NCBI GenBank assembly: GCA_963787195.1
Contig: CAWBCI010000005.1
Span: forward strand, 1 to 61,176
From: CAWBCI01 sp963787195
Lineage (GTDB): Bacteria > Bacteroidota > Bacteroidia > Bacteroidales > JAGOPY01
DNA length: 61,176 bases
Reading direction: 5' to 3'
The position numbers and the translations under genes were made by a program. Below, in pieces: positions 7,967 to 16,808 of this stretch. Within the stretch, counting starts at the first letter, position 1. Every line of letters begins with the position of its first letter. A model generated the notes under the pieces. It was not told where the DNA came from and did no database searches. It worked only from the letters and a program-made list of their open reading frames with translations.

Positions 7967-9643
7967 TTATTTCAAAAACATTTTCGGATGTTGTTCATCG
8001 AATATACTGGCGTCTTGATAAGCTTTAGCTGCTTCTATTACAGAGGCTTCATCAAAAAGTCTCCCGATAAAACTGATGCTGGTCGGATGCTGGTCTTTAT
8101 CGAAACCATTGGGGACTACCACACATGGGTTCCCTGTAAGATTGGTTAATAGCAATTGGTCACCTGCAAAACTTGGAGTGATAATCACATCAAAATTCTC
8201 GAAAAGTTTGTCAAATTCATTTATAAGTTCGGTTCTGATGCGGTTGGCTTGTACATATTCCACAGCCGGGATAAAGCGGGAAGCCCGGAAAATGTTCGGC
8301 CAGGATATTTTAGACTGCATTACAAGCAGACTATCCCTATGACTAAGGGTCAGATCGTTGAAGGCAGCGCCGGCTTCGGCTGAGAGAATAATTGACAAGG
8401 CTTCTACAGGAAGATCAGAGGGGAGTTTTACAGGAATTAATTTTACTCCGAGCTTTTGCAGGAGGATCAGACTGATTGAATCATTCATACGGTTATCATC
8501 TTCTTTTCCAAATAAATCTTCAAAATAAGCTATTCTCAGATCGTGCAAATTTCTGTTCGCGTTATAGTTAAAAGCCGCGTCAGTAACTGTAGGATCCAGT
8601 CCGTCGGATCCCCGGATTGCTTCGAATACCAGGGCGCAGTCTTCAGCGCTGCGGGCAATGGCTCCGATCTTGTCCATGCTCCAGCTCAGGGCCATGCACC
8701 CAGCCCGGCTGACCCTTCCGAAAGTAGGCCTCAGTCCTGTCACCCCGCAGCGGGTGCAGGGAGAAACGATGGAACCCCAGGTTTCGCTGCCAAGGGCAAA
8801 GGGAAGCAAACCAGCGGAAACCGATGCAGCCGAACCGGCTGATGAACCACTGGAACCCTGCTTCAGATCCCAGGGATTACGCGTCATCCCCCCAAACCAG
8901 ACATCATCCATGGCCAATGCTCCAAGGCTCAGTTTAGCACATAAAACGGCCCCTGCATCTTCCAGTTTTTTAGCCACTGTTGCAGTCTGATCAATCAATT
9001 GGTCCTTATAGGGAACGGCGCCCCAGGTAGTCGGGTAGCCTTTTACCGCTATCAGGTCTTTCAAGCCATAGGGGATTCCATGAAGCGGACCGCGATAATG
9101 CCCTGCCGCTATCTCCCGGTCGGCTTCGGCCGCTTGTTTCAGCGCCAGTTCTTCAGTTAATGTGATGACACATTTCAAGGTGTCCCCGTATTTTTTCAAA
9201 CGGTCCAGGAAAAAATGCGTTAATTCAAGGGAAGTGATTTGCCTGGTCCTTACCAGGTACGACAGTTGATGAAGGCTGTAAAAAGCCAGGGCGTTCATGT
9301 CAGCAGGCCGTTTGACTTCAGCTTGTTTTCCCCAGTTTATAGTTTTTTGTTCCCCCGGAATTTCAAATCCGATGGGCAGGGGATTGAAAAGCAGGGCAGG
9401 TGGAACGCTGTTTTTCAGATTTGTCTTTCTTATTTCTTCATAATATTTGAGTTGATCGTCAAGGGTGCTTTGCATCGAATCCCATTCAGCCTGACTAAAA
9501 CTCAGGCCCATGATTTGTTCTGAATAATCATTGGAAGCGGATGTTTTTTTGGTACCTGATTTCTGAAGGCAGGAGCTAAGGCTAAGTATAGCTAATATCA
9601 TTATGAAGCTGCCAACCAGGTTTCTGGAAATATTGAAATTCAT
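7967..9643 (-). CDS. amidase-signature family lipoprotein
   Basis: A 558-residue amidase with a lipoprotein signal (LSLSSC, lipidated C25). The Ser-cisSer-Lys triad can be placed: K195 in HGIPYGLKDL, cis-Ser S267 in GSSGSSAGSAAS and nucleophile S291 in ETWGSIVSPC. The spacing of 24 residues between the two serines is as in GatA-type enzymes. The variant ETWGS replaces the usual DTGGS, which occurs in a known amidase subgroup. It is probably a periplasmic or outer-membrane-attached amidohydrolase; it is too long and lipidated to be GatA. The gene precedes the M20 peptidase by 33 bp. A terminator-like hairpin lies upstream, between it and the next operon, so it probably has its own promoter. 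Confidence 0.87.
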   Translation of the reverse strand: MNFNISRNLVGSFIMILAILSLSSCLQKSGTKKTSASNDYSEQIMGLSFSQAEWDSMQSTLDDQLKYYEEIRKTNLKNSVPPALLFNPLPIGFEIPGEQKTINWGKQAEVKRPADMNALAFYSLHQLSYLVRTRQITSLELTHFFLDRLKKYGDTLKCVITLTEELALKQAAEADREIAAGHYRGPLHGIPYGLKDLIAVKGYPTTWGAVPYKDQLIDQTATVAKKLEDAGAVLCAKLSLGALAMDDVWFGGMTRNPWDLKQGSSGSSAGSAASVSAGLLPFALGSETWGSIVSPCTRCGVTGLRPTFGRVSRAGCMALSWSMDKIGAIARSAEDCALVFEAIRGSDGLDPTVTDAAFNYNANRNLHDLRIAYFEDLFGKEDDNRMNDSISLILLQKLGVKLIPVKLPSDLPVEALSIILSAEAGAAFNDLTLSHRDSLLVMQSKISWPNIFRASRFIPAVEYVQANRIRTELINEFDKLFENFDVIITPSFAGDQLLLTNLTGNPCVVVPNGFDKDQHPTSISFIGRLFDEASVIEAAKAYQDASIFDEQHPKMFLK

Positions 9644-9694
9644 AAGATTGGTTTTTAGGAAATTTCAACCAAGATAGAAATTTTTTTCATATGA

Positions 9695-9732
9695 AAGGCC
9701 CCACAATTACCTGAAGGTACCTGTGAGGCCTT
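9695..9732 (-). terminator. hairpin terminator of the papain-like lipoprotein operon
   Basis: AAGGCCTCACA and TGTGGGGCCTT (minus strand) form an 11-bp stem with one wobble pair, starting 28 bp past the stop codon at 9760. Only a short T tract (TTT) follows, so it may be a weak terminator. Confidence 0.6.
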
Positions 9733-9759
9733 ATACCTTTAAATTCGTCAATAATTGCA

Positions 9760-10407
9760 CTATCTGGGCAGATCTTCCATTTCTATGGCGTCAGGTAAAA
9801 GCTTTAAGAATACCACATTCGCCATCATGGGGACGCCCATTTTGAATTCATATTTTTCATCACTCATAGTCGGTGCCAGCCAAAGATCTTTCTCCTGCCG
9901 GTATCCTATAAAGTACTGGTTCATAGCAGGAATTGCTGCGATGAAAAAATCTTTGGACATCAGGCTTGTATCCTGTTTCAGCATACTTATGGTTCTTTCC
10001 AGGATCTGGATTTGATTAGGGTTGCCATATGCGCTGGCTTTCCAATCTTCCCCGGTTTTTTCCATTTGTATGGAAGAACGGGGCATATCATTCACATTTA
10101 CCGGGAATAGAACCTGATCATTAAAGCGCAGAATTTTATTTATATCCCCGCCTTCTTTATATTCTTTAAGATCGTTCAGTCCAACATAATAAGTGAGTAG
10201 GGGATCGCCGAGTTTTGCCTGTTTGACTTCATCCAGCGAACGGAATCCCATACTTGCCATATTTTTTTCATTGACAAGTTTTTGCAGGGTCAGTAATGCA
10301 TTTTCAGCATTTTTACGGATCTTTTCCATGGGAATATTCATTTCCTGGCCTTGGGTAAAAGTAAAAACCAGGATGACATTTACTAGGGTAATAATTATTT
10401 TTTTCAT
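9760..10407 (-). CDS. secreted protein of unknown function, partner of the papain-like lipoprotein
   Basis: A 215-residue protein with a clear signal peptide (MKKIIITLVNVILVFTFTQG/Q). The mature part is mixed alpha/beta with no motif I can name. It includes the phrases RSLDEVKQAKLGDPLLTYYV and LWLAPTMSDEKYEF, which suggest a compact globular domain rather than a repeat. Its start lies 12 bp after the stop of the cysteine peptidase gene, and an AGGAGG ribosome-binding site overlaps that stop codon, so translation is probably coupled. Conserved pairing with the peptidase would point to an inhibitor, chaperone or activator, but nothing in the sequence proves it. Confidence 0.7.
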   Translation of the reverse strand: MKKIIITLVNVILVFTFTQGQEMNIPMEKIRKNAENALLTLQKLVNEKNMASMGFRSLDEVKQAKLGDPLLTYYVGLNDLKEYKEGGDINKILRFNDQVLFPVNVNDMPRSSIQMEKTGEDWKASAYGNPNQIQILERTISMLKQDTSLMSKDFFIAAIPAMNQYFIGYRQEKDLWLAPTMSDEKYEFKMGVPMMANVVFLKLLPDAIEMEDLPR

Positions 10408-10419
10408 CTTTATTTCCTC

Positions 10420-11004
10420 CTACTTTTTACGTACCTGATAAAAATCGTCCCAATGTGTATATCCGGCTCCGCTCACATAGGCCGCATAAGTAATGAAGCG
10501 GTGATCACCCACATTGGGGGACCATGGATCATTAATTTCGACCATGTCGACTCCTTCGACAGTAGTATATCCGATGACAACCATCATATGTCCGCCTCCG
10601 CCATTCCAATGCCAGGTAAAGCAATAAGGCCTTTTTCCGCAGTTCGATTTGTTGCAGACTTCAGCTTTTAACTGGGCCCATGTAAGCGCGGTATTTGATG
10701 TTCGGGTGAAGTTAAATCCATATTTATCAAATTCGGGCCAGCCACCCTGAACGCAATGTCCCGGAATAGTGCTGTTGCAACAATCGGTAAAGGTATATTC
10801 GTTATTGGTCTGGGTGCATTGGCTTACATTTGTGCCAAGGTATTCCATGACCATTTGCCCGCTGGCAGCCCAGCACCACATTGAAGTTTGCTGCGGGTGC
10901 AAAGTTACAGCGAGAGATTCGGAAGGATCCGGCTGGCAACAGCCAGTAAAAAGGAGTGCCGCCAAAGTACATATGACCAGACACCCCAGAATTGGTCGTT
11001 TCAT
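10420..11004 (-). CDS. papain-like cysteine peptidase (C39/C70-like) lipoprotein
   Basis: A 194-residue protein with a lipoprotein signal (LLFTGCC; lipidation at C22) and a papain-like domain. The triad is readable: C44 in QTSMWCWAASGQM, H139 in GGGGHMMVVIGY and D159 in INDPWSPN. The domain is cysteine-rich (about ten cysteines besides the nucleophile), so several disulfides are likely in the periplasm or on the surface. The fold matches the peptidase at 2888-3589 (C-H-D spacing, DPW motif) but lacks the peptidoglycan-binding domain. It is followed closely by the secreted protein at 9760-10407. A strong Shine-Dalgarno-like AGGAGG lies 5 nt before the start, unusual for this phylum. Confidence 0.8.
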   Translation of the reverse strand: MKRPILGCLVICTLAALLFTGCCQPDPSESLAVTLHPQQTSMWCWAASGQMVMEYLGTNVSQCTQTNNEYTFTDCCNSTIPGHCVQGGWPEFDKYGFNFTRTSNTALTWAQLKAEVCNKSNCGKRPYCFTWHWNGGGGHMMVVIGYTTVEGVDMVEINDPWSPNVGDHRFITYAAYVSGAGYTHWDDFYQVRKK

Positions 11005-11347
11005 AATTTCCTCCTTTTTTAAGGTTATGTGATTTTTGGAAGTATCTGATATCCTATATTAGCTATAAAAAACTGGCAAATTTATTAAGAGATATATGCG
11101 GTAATATATAGAAGCCAAATACTTATGATAAAAAAATAAAATCTAAGATACATAAAAAAAGTCCGTATTCAAAATTAAGTATAGACGAGAATGAAATTGC
11201 AAGTTCCGTTTGCATCCCAGGATTATGGTCTGAATCCGGGTCTCCGGTATTTTAGGATATTTTAACAAAATCTTCCTAACAAAGCATTATGCTTAATTGT
11301 TACTTAATTGATATTAAAGGAATTTGAGAATAATATATAATTCTGAA
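11005..11347. other. 343-bp divergent intergenic region
   Basis: AT-rich region between two divergent units. The AGGAGG at 11010-11015 (minus) serves the lipoprotein gene. A small palindrome (AAGCA TTA TGCTT, near 11283-11295) sits upstream of the rightward gene. I see no convincing promoter box or RNA structure. Confidence 0.4.
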
Positions 11348-11554
11348 ATGTTCATAAAACTGATCATAATCGCAATAGTCCTCCTGGCAATAGTAATGCT
11401 GGCATTTGGAATACGCATGTTATTCGACCGGAAAGCTAGTTTCAGGGCTCCCAGCTGCGCCCTGGATAAAAATGATCCGGATCAGACATCCTGCGATTAT
11501 TGCGGATTGACTGATCTGACCAATTGCCCTAAAAAAAAGAAAGAAGATAAATAG
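11348..11554 (+). CDS. small membrane protein with Cys-rich tail
   Basis: A 68-residue protein: one N-terminal transmembrane helix (IKLIIIAIVLLAIVMLAFGI), then a hydrophilic tail with four cysteines (SCALD, TSCDYCGLTD, NCPKKKK). A TTG start at 11324 would add eight residues; I chose the ATG because the helix follows directly. The CxxC and spaced cysteines could bind a metal or be redox-active. It precedes the Spy-like gene by 41 bp and is probably co-transcribed with it. I do not know a named family. Confidence 0.7.
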   Translation: MFIKLIIIAIVLLAIVMLAFGIRMLFDRKASFRAPSCALDKNDPDQTSCDYCGLTDLTNCPKKKKEDK

Positions 11555-11595
11555 ATATTAGTTCTATAATTGAATAATAATCAAGTATTAATAAA

Positions 11596-12267
11596 ATGAA
11601 ATCAAAGATTATTTTAATGGTAACAGCACTGGTACTGGGAAGTATGACATTAATACAAGCTCAGTCAGGGAATAACAACATGATGAACTCCAACATGTCG
11701 CGTTATGCCTATATGCATAACCGCATGATGATGGATACAGCCAATATGGGAAACTGGGGCAGGCAGAATATGCCTGGTATGATGAATGGCAATTTCGGTA
11801 TGCAAAACCGGAACATGATGTACAATAGGAGCATGGGTATGAACTGGAATATGGATAATGATCTGGACGGAGTAAATATGCAGGTATTCATGCAGTTTCA
11901 GCCCTATATCCGGACAATTATAATGCTTCCAAGGATGCAGAAATACTTGTCACTGACCAATGATCAGCTGACTCAACTTATTGACATCAGGGCTGATTAT
12001 CGTAAGGCAATGGTTGATATGGATGCAAAGCTCCAGAAGATGAAACTGAAGACCCAGGAGATGATGGACAATAATGCCACTCCTGATGATCTTGAGGTAC
12101 AACTTTCGAATTCAACACTGAACATTGCCAAAATGGCACTCGCTTCGTACGAGACAGCTGGTAAGATGAAGATGGTACTGAATGATAAGCAGTTGAAATT
12201 ATTCAACGATAGGTTGTCTCAGTGCGATGAAGGAAATTGCAATATGGATGGAGGAGTGTCAAATTAA
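11596..12267 (+). CDS. Spy/CpxP-like periplasmic protein with Met/Asn-rich N-terminus
   Basis: A 223-residue exported protein (signal MKSKIILMVTALVLGSMTLIQA). Residues 24-95 are extraordinarily rich in Met, Asn, Gly and Tyr (repeated NMM, MMN, GMM, NRNMM), a composition typical of periplasmic copper-binding segments. Residues 110-215 are helical with the LTNDQLTQLIDIRADYRKAM motif and DKQLKLFNDRLSQC, like LTxxQ-motif Spy/CpxP/ZraP stress chaperones. It sits between two small membrane-protein genes in a tight rightward unit. A role in metal or envelope stress is inferred from composition and family. Confidence 0.75.
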   Translation: MKSKIILMVTALVLGSMTLIQAQSGNNNMMNSNMSRYAYMHNRMMMDTANMGNWGRQNMPGMMNGNFGMQNRNMMYNRSMGMNWNMDNDLDGVNMQVFMQFQPYIRTIIMLPRMQKYLSLTNDQLTQLIDIRADYRKAMVDMDAKLQKMKLKTQEMMDNNATPDDLEVQLSNSTLNIAKMALASYETAGKMKMVLNDKQLKLFNDRLSQCDEGNCNMDGGVSN

Positions 12268-12316
12268 TCTAAATTGACTGGCACTTATAATCCGGTCAGG
12301 AAAGGAGTATAGTGAA

Positions 12317-12538
12317 ATGATGTATGGATTTAGTCATATGTGGGGAATGGGATGGGGATGGATGATAGGTTTGTTTCTTCTGATTGCTGTAATCTGGTTG
12401 ATTGTCAGGATGGCGAATCAACCGGTCCCGCCTCAGTTTCCAAGAGAAAACCGGGCGCTGGATTTACTAAAGGAAAGGTACGCTAAAGGGGAGATATCTA
12501 AAGAGGAATTCGAGGAAAAAAAGAAAGACATCATCTGA
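12317..12538 (+). CDS. small SHOCT-domain membrane protein
   Basis: A 73-residue protein: a Met/Trp/Gly-rich N-terminus (MMYGFSHMWGMGWGWM), one transmembrane helix (about 15-32), and a C-terminal SHOCT motif (LDLLKERYAKGEISKEEFEE). SHOCT proteins of this form often accompany copper or envelope-stress genes. The AAAGGAG before the ATG is a good ribosome-binding site. It starts 49 bp after the Spy-like gene and is probably part of the same transcript. Confidence 0.82.
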   Translation: MMYGFSHMWGMGWGWMIGLFLLIAVIWLIVRMANQPVPPQFPRENRALDLLKERYAKGEISKEEFEEKKKDII

Positions 12539-12663
12539 TCTTCATCACATCAGGAATGATCTTCATATTTTGATAAAATTTTTGTTATTTTGGACAGAAT
12601 TTCATCAATATTGAAAAAGTGAAGCTCAAAGCCCCCAAATAATTAAAATATTAATCGGACAAT

Positions 12664-13200
12664 ATGGAAAATGAAGAAACGGAAGATCTTGACCTGAATC
12701 TGGATGAATTCAGTAAAGAACTTGTTCCGCTCATAAAGGAGTTGATTAGTGATGAAACACTTGTCAGGAAAAATGCCCGCCAGAAACTTGCTTCGATGGG
12801 ATCGGAAATACTGCCCCAGATTTATAAGCTGGTTTCCTCACACAACAGGCATTTAAGATGGGAGGGGAGTAAGATAGTAGAAGAAATTGCAGATGATGAG
12901 TCTATTCCCTTTCTGATCAGCCTGATGCGGGACCGTGAAACAGAAATCCGTTGGATAGCAGCTGAAGGACTGATTCGGATTGGGAGAACTTCTATCATCC
13001 CATTACTTAAGGAATTAAAGGAAAACGGAGATTCTGCCTATATCAGGGCCGGAGCTCACCATGTGCTGGGTGTAATATTTACCGCAGCTGAAAAAGAGCA
13101 ATATAAAGATCTTTTGGATATCCTTAAGTCCCAGATTGAGATAGGAGAACTTGCTCCCCTTCATGCTTCACGCGCACTCAAAGAGTTTAATAAGCGTTAG
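12664..13200 (+). CDS. HEAT-repeat protein
   Basis: A 178-residue, cytosolic, acidic protein made of about four HEAT/PBS-lyase-type repeats, e.g. LVRKNARQKLASMG, HLRWEGSKIVEEIADDES, EIRWIAAEGLIRIGRTS and YIRAGAHHVLG. Such repeats form a curved helical scaffold for protein-protein binding. There are no catalytic motifs and no signal peptide. It converges on the transketolase gene with 64 bp between. Partner unknown. Confidence 0.8.
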   Translation: MENEETEDLDLNLDEFSKELVPLIKELISDETLVRKNARQKLASMGSEILPQIYKLVSSHNRHLRWEGSKIVEEIADDESIPFLISLMRDRETEIRWIAAEGLIRIGRTSIIPLLKELKENGDSAYIRAGAHHVLGVIFTAAEKEQYKDLLDILKSQIEIGELAPLHASRALKEFNKR

Positions 13201-13264
13201 GGAAATTGAAGATTTCAGAATTCAGATAGATTGAATTCAAGATATGTCAGATTTTATTCTGGTT

Positions 13265-15311
13265 TCAGGATTTTTCCAGCATGAATTCCAGGACTTCATT
13301 CTTAACATGCTCCGGTGTGAAACCGAACTTTTCATCGAGCACCTCTGCAGGGGCTGATTCGCCAAAATGGCCCATGCTGCCGATAAATCCATTCTGCCCG
13401 ACCAATCCTCTCAAAGTAACGGCCAATCCGGCAGTCAATCCATAATGCGGCACATCGTCAGGAATAATACTCTGCTGGTAGGCTGCATCTTGTTTCCGGA
13501 AAAGTCCTTCCGAAATTGCTGAAACAACATTGGCCTTTATGCCATGATCTTTTTCAAGTATGATTGCTGCATCGCATAAGGTGGAAACTTCCGAACCATT
13601 GGCAATCATAACCAGGTCAGGTTTTTCAGCCATTTTCAACGCCAGGTAGGCACCTTTGTCTGCTTTCATGGCCATCTCCATTGCGGTAGATCCTGCAGGG
13701 CAGGGCAGGTCCTTTATATTTTGCCTTGACAGGATTAAACCGCTAGGACTGGAGATATTTTCCATAGCCATTTTCCATGCTATTACTGTTTCTGCGCTGT
13801 TGGCCGGGCGCAGAACAAGCATAGAGTTTTGGCCTGAATGATTTTTCAGTTGTTCCAGGAGACGGATCTGGGCTTCCTGTTCAACCGGTTGATGGGTTGG
13901 CCCATCTTCTCCAACCCGGAATGAGTCGTGGGTCCAAATATATTTGACCGGCAGTTCCATCAATGCAGCAAGCCGGATGGCAGGTTTCATAAAATCCGAA
14001 AAGGCAAAGAAGGTGGCGCAGGCAGCAAACACTCCGCCGTGCAGGGCGATCCCGCTGGCCAGAGCTGCCATGGTTAGCTCCGAGACGCCTATCTGCAGGA
14101 ATGCTCCGCTAAAGTCGTTTTTATGCAAGGCTTTGGATGCATTCAGGAAACCATCGGTTTTGTCCGAATTCGACAGGTCAGCCGACATGACTATCATATT
14201 TCCTATATGCTTTGCGAAATATTCCAGTACCAGTTTGGAGGCGTTCCTGGTAGCAGCATTAGCCTTCAGCGGGATAGAACTGTAATCGATAGCAGGGGAT
14301 TTCCCGCTTAGATATTCATGCCATTTTGCTGACAATCCGGGTTCTGTTTTTTCCCATTCCTGCAGTTCCTGCCTCCTTTTCTGGCTGTACTGCCGGTTTT
14401 TATCAAGAACTTTTTTATAATGCTCAGAAACTTCAGGAAAGATATTAAAAGGATGTTCCGGATCTCCTCCAAGGTTTTTAACAGTCATTGGAAAAGAAAC
14501 ACCTGCTTTCGACAGAGGTTGCCCATGAGTCTCCGTCAGGCCTTCCATCTTATTGCCTTTTTCATCCACTGCCCCGTAGCCCATGATGGTTTTACCAATG
14601 ATCAGGGATGGCCTGCCGGTTTCTGCCACTGCATTTTTCAGTGCCTGCCGTATTGCTTCCGGATCGTTCCCTTTGATGGTTTGCACATGCCATTGCCATG
14701 CTTCATACTTCATGGCTGTATCTTCATTTGTTACTTCGTCTGTCAGGGTTGAAAGCTGCACATCATTGGAGTCATAAAACATGATCAGGTTTCCCAGTCC
14801 CAGATAACCTGCAAGCCGGCCAGCACCCTGGGATATTTCTTCTTCCACCCCGCCATCGGATATATATGCAAAAGTTTTATGACTTATTTTCTCACCGAAA
14901 CGAGCCGCCAGGAATCGTTCTGCAATGGCTGCACCCACCGCATTCACATGACCTTGTCCGAGGGGACCCGAAGTGTTTTCAATGCCATGTTTTACATCCA
15001 GCTCAGGATGTCCCGGAGTACAAGAGCCCCACTGCCTGAAGTTTTTCAAGTCGTCAATGCTGTATTTACCACAGAGCATAAGTGTAGAATAAAGCATAGC
15101 TGACATATGCCCGGGATCCAGGAAAAAAGCGGTCACGTAGAGGCCAGTATGAGTCATCCGGGTCAAAATTCAGAAATTCTGAGAACAATATATTGATGTA
15201 ATCAGCGCCTCCCATGGGCCCTCCGGGATGGCCCGAATTTGCTTTTTCTACCATAGCCGCTGAAAGTATGCGGATATTATCTGCCGCTTTGTCAATAATT
15301 GATTTACTCAT
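13265..15311 (-). CDS. tkt: transketolase, broken by a one-base frameshift
   Basis: A full-length transketolase (about 680 residues) is encoded, but in two frames. The N-terminus runs from the ATG at 15311 (SGHPGGPMGGADY, WPLRDRFF) and the rest continues in the next frame as LDPGHMSAMLYSTLML. The switch falls at a run of six A (15123-15128; six T in the gene). With five T the frame reads RFFLDPGHMSAM, the family sequence, so one extra base explains it. Other landmarks are GPLGQGHVNAVG, the TPP-binding region DGGVEEEISQGAG...YDSNDVQLS, and VGEDGPTHQPVEQ. The enzyme transfers two-carbon units in the non-oxidative pentose phosphate pathway. It follows pdxB, whose pathway starts from the transketolase product erythrose-4-phosphate. 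An indel error in a homopolymer is the likeliest explanation; a true pseudogene is possible. Confidence 0.9.
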
Positions 15312-15446
15312 GATTTCAAGATTATATTTTGATTATTAATAAATATTGATGTTTTCTGATGGATAAAATTATCAGAAAAGAGCCAGACTGCAAAAGCAGG
15401 TTAATAAGTTCTAAAAACTCTTTGCTATTCGTAGGCCTGAATTAAA

Positions 15447-16589
15447 TTAAATACCGTTATTCCGGAGAAAATTAAATCCCAGCTCTTTGATGCGGATTGC
15501 AAGGTCAGGACTGAATATTCCGGGGTCGACCCTGTACGCTGAAAACTCCCTCCGGTAATGATAATGGCTTCTGTAATATTCGAAATTTTCAGGATGTGAA
15601 CGAAGCAGATGATCGTCCTTCCGGATATTATAAGCCGAGCCAATCATGGCTGACAATATGATATCATCATCCAGGTTCTTCACTTCCGGATGCAGTATAG
15701 GGTTCAAGGGTTCGGGCAAATGATCCGGATACCAGTCCTGAAGGCCGAAGCCAAAGAATTTACCTGCATTCCTTACACAAACTGCCGTTCCATTGGCTTT
15801 TCCTTCCACAGAATAACCTGCTATATGAGGAGTAGCAATGGATGTGAGATCCAATAATTGTCTGTCGGGCCGGGACTCATGTTCCCAAACATCCAAAACA
15901 GCCGTTTCAATCTGCCCTTCAGTCAATGCTTTTTTAATCGCTTCGGTTTCTACGACTTCCCCTCTGGAGGTATTGATTATGATCGGTTTTTTTTGCAATT
16001 TTTCGAAAAATGTATTATCGGCAAGGTGGAAGGTCTTATCCTCACCTGATCTGATAAGGGGTACATGAATTGAAATAATGTCAGCTTCCTCAAGTAAGGT
16101 ATCCAGATCAGTAAAAGCTTCTATACCTTCGACCCGGGCTCTTGGCGGGTCATTCAACAAGGTTTTCATTCCCAGGCTGCGGGCCAGGTGAGCGACTTTG
16201 CTGCCTACATTACCAACTCCGATAATGCCCATGGTTTTATCCAAAAAGTGAAATCCATATTTACTCCTTAGTGTTACAAGCGCAGCAGCCAGATATTGAT
16301 AAACGGCCGTGGAATTGCAACCCGGGGCGTGATACCAGTGGATATCATTTTCCTCGCACCAGGTGGTATCGATATGGTCAATACCGATAGTGGCTGTTGC
16401 AACGAATTGGATATTGCTGCCTTCCAAAAGCTCCTTGTCACAGTGTGTGCGTGTTCGGACTATCAGGCCTTCAGCTTCTCTTACGATATCCCTTGTAATT
16501 TCATCAGCGGGCAAATATATGACCCGGGCATAGGGTTCCAGAACTCCTTTCAGAAAAGGAATATGTTCATCTGCTATAATCGTTGGCAT
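15447..16589 (-). CDS. pdxB: 4-phosphoerythronate dehydrogenase
   Basis: A 380-residue D-2-hydroxyacid dehydrogenase. Landmarks are the Rossmann dinucleotide loop GVGNVGSKVA with NDPPRAR after it, NTSRGEVVETEAI, the catalytic PHIAGYSVEGKANGT segment and a C-terminal extension (about 285-380) typical of PdxB. It oxidises 4-phosphoerythronate in the DXP-dependent pyridoxal phosphate pathway. A TAnnTTTG box lies 24 bp before the ATG. Transketolase follows 135 bp downstream on the same strand and would supply erythrose-4-phosphate, the pathway precursor. Identification is confident from the C-terminal domain; PdxR-like or SerA enzymes fit less well. Confidence 0.88.
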   Translation of the reverse strand: MPTIIADEHIPFLKGVLEPYARVIYLPADEITRDIVREAEGLIVRTRTHCDKELLEGSNIQFVATATIGIDHIDTTWCEENDIHWYHAPGCNSTAVYQYLAAALVTLRSKYGFHFLDKTMGIIGVGNVGSKVAHLARSLGMKTLLNDPPRARVEGIEAFTDLDTLLEEADIISIHVPLIRSGEDKTFHLADNTFFEKLQKKPIIINTSRGEVVETEAIKKALTEGQIETAVLDVWEHESRPDRQLLDLTSIATPHIAGYSVEGKANGTAVCVRNAGKFFGFGLQDWYPDHLPEPLNPILHPEVKNLDDDIILSAMIGSAYNIRKDDHLLRSHPENFEYYRSHYHYRREFSAYRVDPGIFSPDLAIRIKELGFNFLRNNGI

Positions 16590-16612
16590 CTCTCATTATT
16601 ATAAAAGAAAAA

Positions 16613-16620
16613 CAAAAATA
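16613..16620 (-). promoter_or_regulatory. candidate -7 box (TATTTTTG) for pdxB
   Basis: Exact TAnnTTTG match on the minus strand, 24 bp upstream of the pdxB ATG. Confidence 0.4.
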
Positions 16621-16808
16621 ATTCAGATCTGCATAATGTCACCCAGTATTAGCATCCAAATGCTTTCAATGCTGAATAATCTATCAGTTAAATAAACGAA
16701 AAAGTAAGCAGTTTGTTTGTTTTCAGGGAAAAGATTTATAAGTGTTTTTTTTTGCTTTTTCATACTAAGTCACCGAATTGCTTTTATAGATTCCCCGAAA
16801 TCAGGATT

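Noticed and set aside
15115..15135. Programmed ribosomal frameshifting in transketolase
   Set aside because: No stimulatory structure is visible and transketolase is not known for it; a homopolymer indel is simpler.
15066..15311. A separate small protein encoded at the transketolase N-terminus
   Set aside because: It is the N-terminal part of transketolase; its last ~18 residues are out-of-frame tail after the extra base.
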